Assembly: GCF_001866055.1 (NCBI RefSeq)
Contig: NZ_MLQS01000017.1
Span: forward strand, 125,500-189,499
Length of the DNA: 64,000 bases
Reading direction: 5' to 3'
DNA from: Anaerobacillus alkalidiazotrophicus
GTDB taxonomy: Bacteria; Bacillota; Bacilli; Bacillales_H; Anaerobacillaceae
Shown: positions 61,086-64,000 of the stretch, piece by piece
How positions within the stretch are numbered: position 1 is the first letter of the stretch
How the letters are laid out: every line of letters starts with the position of its first letter
Program-made: the position numbers and the translations under genes
The notes under the pieces: model-generated
Told to the model about the DNA's origin: nothing
Seen by the model: the letters and a program-made list of their open reading frames with translations, nothing else
Database searches by the model: none

Positions 61086-62663
61086 TTAAACTTTAGGTCC
61101 AGCGTTTATAATACGTTCTGAAACCTTGTCAAACTTTTTAAAGTTTTCTTGGAACTTACGTGCAAGTTCTTTTGCTTTTGTGTCGTAAGCATTTTTATCT
61201 AACCATGTTTCTCTAGGTTGGAGTATTTCATCTGGAACGCCTGGACAATGGATAGGAATACATAATCCAAAAATAGGGTCAATAATCGTTTCAACATTGT
61301 TCAACTCTCCGTGGAGTGCAGCACGTACCATTGCTCGTGTGTAAGGTAACCTCATACGCTTACCGATACCGTATTCTCCGCCAAACCAACCTGTATTTAC
61401 TAAGAACACTTTAATATCATGTTGGTTAATTTTTTCTTCCAACATTTTTGCATAGTAGTAGGCAGAGAGCGGAAGAAAGGGTGATGCGAAGCAAGGAGAG
61501 AAAGTAGCTTCTGGTTTTGTAACACCTCGTTCAGTTCCTGCTACTTTACTTGTATACCCAGATAAGAAGTGGTACATGGCTTGATCCTTTGTTAATTTAC
61601 TAATAGGTGGTAATACGCCAAATGCATCGGCAGTTAAGAAAATAATTGTATTAGGTTGCCCCGCGACACTTGGAATAATAGAGTTAGGGATAAGCTCAAG
61701 TGGATAAGCTACACGGGTGTTTTCAGTTAGTTGTGTATCATCGTAGATGGGCTTTCTATTTTCATCTAGGACAACATTTTCTAATACTGATCCAAACCTG
61801 ATAGCATTGTAGATTTGTGGTTCTTTTGTTTCGGAAAGGTTTATACACTTGGCATAACAACCGCCCTCAATATTAAAGATGCCAGTATGTGACCAACCGT
61901 GTTCATCATCACCAATTAAATGACGCTCTAAATCAGCAGATAAAGTCGTTTTTCCAGTACCTGATAAGCCGAAGAATAAGGTAATATCACCTTCACTCCC
62001 TACATTTGCTGAACAATGCATAGAGAGAATATTTTTTTTAGGTAACAAATAATTCATGACCGTAAAAATCGATTTTTTTATCTCTCCAGCATATTCAGTC
62101 CCACCAATTAAAATAATACGTTTTTCAAATGAAATAATAATAAACGTTTCTGAAACAGTTCCATCAATTTTAGGGTTAGCTTTAAACCCTGGTGCCGATA
62201 TGATTGTAAACTCGCTTTTGTGGCTTACTAATTCTTCTTTTCTAGGGCGAATAAATAATTGACGAGCAAAAAGATTGTGCCAAGCCAATTCGTTAATAAC
62301 TAAGATTGGTAAACGGTACCCTTTATCTGCGCTAGCAAAGTTTTTCGATATATATATTTCATCTTTATTTTCTAAATAGGAGAGGACTTTTTTTAAAAGA
62401 TTTTCAAAAACTTCTCTACTTATAGGTTGGTTTATAGAACTCCAATTAAGATCTTTAATAGAAGCTTCTTTTACAAAATATTTGTCTTTTGGAGATCTTC
62501 CAGTATAGTTTCCAGTTGTTGTTTGTAGAGCGCCACTAGATGTTAAAACACCTTCTTTTCTTTCGAGAGCTTTCTCTACTAATTGTGAAACAGGTAAATT
62601 GTTACATACATTTTTTCCTTTTATTATTTTGTCTAATTCTAGTTCAAAATTAAATGTACTCAT
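61086..62663 (-). CDS. pckA: Phosphoenolpyruvate carboxykinase (ATP)
   Basis: Converts oxaloacetate and ATP to phosphoenolpyruvate, CO2 and ADP, the entry of gluconeogenesis. It is about 525 residues, the usual size. It shows the kinase-1a P-loop '[15 protein letters not shown]', kinase-2 'LIGDDEHGW', '[11 protein letters not shown]' (PCK-specific, Arg for oxaloacetate) and '[15 protein letters not shown]'. The start is ATG at 62663 after GAGGAAGGG; an in-frame TTG nine bases earlier is possible. It is divergent to metK as in B. subtilis. Confidence 0.96.
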   Translation of the reverse strand: MSTFNFELELDKIIKGKNVCNNLPVSQLVEKALERKEGVLTSSGALQTTTGNYTGRSPKDKYFVKEASIKDLNWSSINQPISREVFENLLKKVLSYLENKDEIYISKNFASADKGYRLPILVINELAWHNLFARQLFIRPRKEELVSHKSEFTIISAPGFKANPKIDGTVSETFIIISFEKRIILIGGTEYAGEIKKSIFTVMNYLLPKKNILSMHCSANVGSEGDITLFFGLSGTGKTTLSADLERHLIGDDEHGWSHTGIFNIEGGCYAKCINLSETKEPQIYNAIRFGSVLENVVLDENRKPIYDDTQLTENTRVAYPLELIPNSIIPSVAGQPNTIIFLTADAFGVLPPISKLTKDQAMYHFLSGYTSKVAGTERGVTKPEATFSPCFASPFLPLSAYYYAKMLEEKINQHDIKVFLVNTGWFGGEYGIGKRMRLPYTRAMVRAALHGELNNVETIIDPIFGLCIPIHCPGVPDEILQPRETWLDKNAYDTKAKELARKFQENFKKFDKVSERIINAGPKV

Positions 62664-62818
62664 ACTTACCAAGACCCTTCCTCAAATTAAAGTTATCCAA
62701 TAGTTATATTTACTATTATATAATAGCTCTTAGAAAATTCTACTAATAAACATCATGAAATAAAAAGTTGTGGTAATTAATATCCTTCGACAAAATCGGC
62801 GCTGTCAACTAAAAATGA

Positions 62819-62847
62819 TTGACATTGTTAGACACGTATTATATGAT
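62819..62847 (+). promoter_or_regulatory. Promoter of metK
   Basis: TTGACA (62819-62824), a 17-base spacer, TATGAT (62842-62847), ending about 15 bases before the riboswitch. Confidence 0.75.
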
Positions 62848-62862
62848 ATGTCCCGAACGGAT

Positions 62863-62998
62863 ACTCTTATTCCGAGTCGGTGGAGGGACAGGCCCAATGA
62901 AACCCGGCAACCAACACTTCGTGTAAGTTTATATCTTCACGTTACATATAGTGAAAAGGTGCTAACCTGCAAGACTTATGTCTTGATCGATAAGAGGC
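62863..62998 (+). ncRNA. SAM-I riboswitch (S-box)
   Basis: Closing stem CTCTTAT/ATAAGAG; the fixed core CGAGTCGGTGGAGGGACAGG, CCCAATGAAACCCGGCAACC and AGGTGCTAACCTGCA; then GATCGATAAGAG. S-adenosylmethionine binding stops transcription at the terminator just downstream, so metK is shut off by its own product. Confidence 0.97.
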
Positions 62999-63013
62999 GA
63001 AAGGCGGATAATC

Positions 63014-63047
63014 AAAACCTTTTCCTCTATAAGGAAAAGGTTTTTCA
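63014..63047 (+). terminator. S-box-controlled terminator before metK
   Basis: AAAACCTTTTCC-TCTATA-AGGAAAAGGTTTTTC. Confidence 0.92.
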
Positions 63048-63287
63048 TATGGGGCTGAATTCAAGAGGCCACACATCTAATTTGTTTTGGGTAAATTAAG
63101 TGTGTGAAGTCGTACATGAATTAACCTATTACTTAGTGTAATCATTACGAAGATGGAAAAGCTAAGTTAAAGAAGGAAAAGATTTGTTCTTTCAATACAA
63201 TATTCTGTTTGACTTTTTTAGTCATAGGGAAAATGAGTACCGTATCAAAGAAGTGCATATCCTAAAGGGGATAAAGGAGGTACAAAC

Positions 63288-64000
63288 ATGTCAGAAAAGA
63301 AAAAACGTCATTTATTTACATCAGAATCAGTTACAGAAGGTCATCCGGACAAAATTTGTGACCAAATTTCTGATTCCATTCTTGATGCTATTTTAGCTAA
63401 TGATCCTAATGCACGAGTTGCTTGTGAAACATCAGTAACAACAGGATTAGTACTTGTAGCAGGGGAGATTACAACGTCTACATATGTTGACATTCCAAAG
63501 ATCGTACGTGAAACGGTTCGGGAAATTGGTTATACTCGTGCTAAATACGGATTTGACTCAGAAACTTGTGCTGTTTTAACATCGATTGACGAACAGTCTC
63601 CAGATATTGCTCAAGGTGTTAACCAGGCTTTAGAAGCACGTGAAGGTCAAATGACTGATGCTGAAATCGAAGCAATCGGTGCGGGAGATCAGGGGTTAAT
63701 GTTTGGTTATGCTGATAATGAAACACCTGAATTAATGCCACTACCAATTTCCCTTGCTCATAAACTTGCCCGTCGCTTAACAGAAGTAAGAAAAGAGGAA
63801 ATTCTTCCTTATTTACGTCCCGATGGGAAAACACAGGTAACAGTAGAGTATGATGAAAATGGTAAACCAGTACGCATTGATACGATTGTTATTTCAACTC
63901 AACATCACCCGGAAGTTACTCTAGAACAAATCCAACGAAATTTAAAAGAGTATGTTATTAAACCAGTGGTTCCAGCCAATTTAATTGATGATGAGACAAA
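63288..64000 (+). CDS. metK: S-adenosylmethionine synthetase, N-terminal part
   Basis: Makes S-adenosylmethionine from methionine and ATP. The gene runs off the right edge; 237 codons are visible of about 400. '[20 protein letters not shown]' is the canonical start with the catalytic His; '[12 protein letters not shown]' (substrate loop) follows near residue 125. Perfect AAAGGAGG eight bases before ATG. It is controlled by the S-box. Confidence 0.97.
   Translation, partial: MSEKKKRHLFTSESVTEGHPDKICDQISDSILDAILANDPNARVACETSVTTGLVLVAGEITTSTYVDIPKIVRETVREIGYTRAKYGFDSETCAVLTSIDEQSPDIAQGVNQALEAREGQMTDAEIEAIGAGDQGLMFGYADNETPELMPLPISLAHKLARRLTEVRKEEILPYLRPDGKTQVTVEYDENGKPVRIDTIVISTQHHPEVTLEQIQRNLKEYVIKPVVPANLIDDET

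Noticed and set aside
62770..63099. Plus-strand frame of 109 codons before metK
   Set aside because: It runs across the metK promoter, the S-box and its terminator. Conserved RNA explains the sequence better than a protein.
1..64000. tRNA or rRNA genes
   Set aside because: I looked for TTCGANTC-type arms and CCA ends and for rRNA blocks and saw none convincing.

Overview
The window looks like a low-GC, spore-forming member of the Bacillaceae that also lives without oxygen. Spore genes are present (alpha/beta SASP, two YjcZ-type peptides, a YppG-like protein, the checkpoint peptide Sda). So are an oxygen-sensitive class III ribonucleotide reductase, the end of an NrfD-type respiratory membrane subunit, and molybdenum-cofactor and Tat genes. 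The order ytkD / ytlDCA / pckA / metK matches the block known from Bacillus subtilis. I infer an alkaliphilic or anaerobic Bacillus relative (Anaerobacillus-like); the genus is a guess.

Layout. 1-4.2 kb: end of a respiratory operon, then a three-gene sensory module (PhnD-like lipoprotein, histidine kinase, LuxR-type regulator). 4.4-8.6 kb: sulfate assimilation operon cysH-sat-cysP-cysC behind a leader with an attenuator-like hairpin. 8.7-18 kb: small sporulation genes, an M50 protease, and nrdDG on the minus strand behind a cobalamin riboswitch and terminator. 18-21.3 kb: GntR-regulated ABC exporter. 21.9-27.6 kb: single metabolic genes and small spore genes, including sda. 27.7-32 kb: magnesium region with two M-box riboswitches, two mgtE genes and an mgtC-like gene. 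32-36 kb: TraB-like and UbiB-like proteins. 36-38.4 kb: minus-strand operon of a zinc-ribbon peptide, two DUF1538 membrane proteins and a tandem PII protein. 38.5-46.4 kb: integrase-like protein, YitT, CheW, YebC, two tandem 5TM histidine kinases, hemolysin III. 46.9-51.2 kb: D-threonine-aldolase-like enzyme, a broken DedA gene, thiolase, polysaccharide deacetylase. 51.2-55 kb: repeat-rich, decayed region with mobA, a ruined moeA-PBP gene and tatA. 55.3-64 kb: cold-shock protein, MFS efflux, ytkD, ytlDCA, pckA, SAM riboswitch, start of metK.

The intergenic DNA carries at least four dispersed repeat families, called here R1 (GTCTAGC to GCGCTTGCGC), R2 (three hairpins between TTTAT copies, like bcr1 of the B. 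cereus group), R3 (GGACA repeats) and R4 (about 109 bp, nested inverted repeats). All twelve R2 copies and fragments lie in the same orientation. Two R2 insertions can be undone on paper to give an intact empty site, so R2 has been mobile and inserts at TTTAT.

Four riboswitches (cobalamin, two M-boxes, SAM-I), each followed by an intrinsic terminator, control ribonucleotide reduction, magnesium uptake and SAM synthesis. The least understood system is the DUF1538 pair with its tandem PII protein, which may be a nucleotide- or nitrogen-gated membrane transporter.
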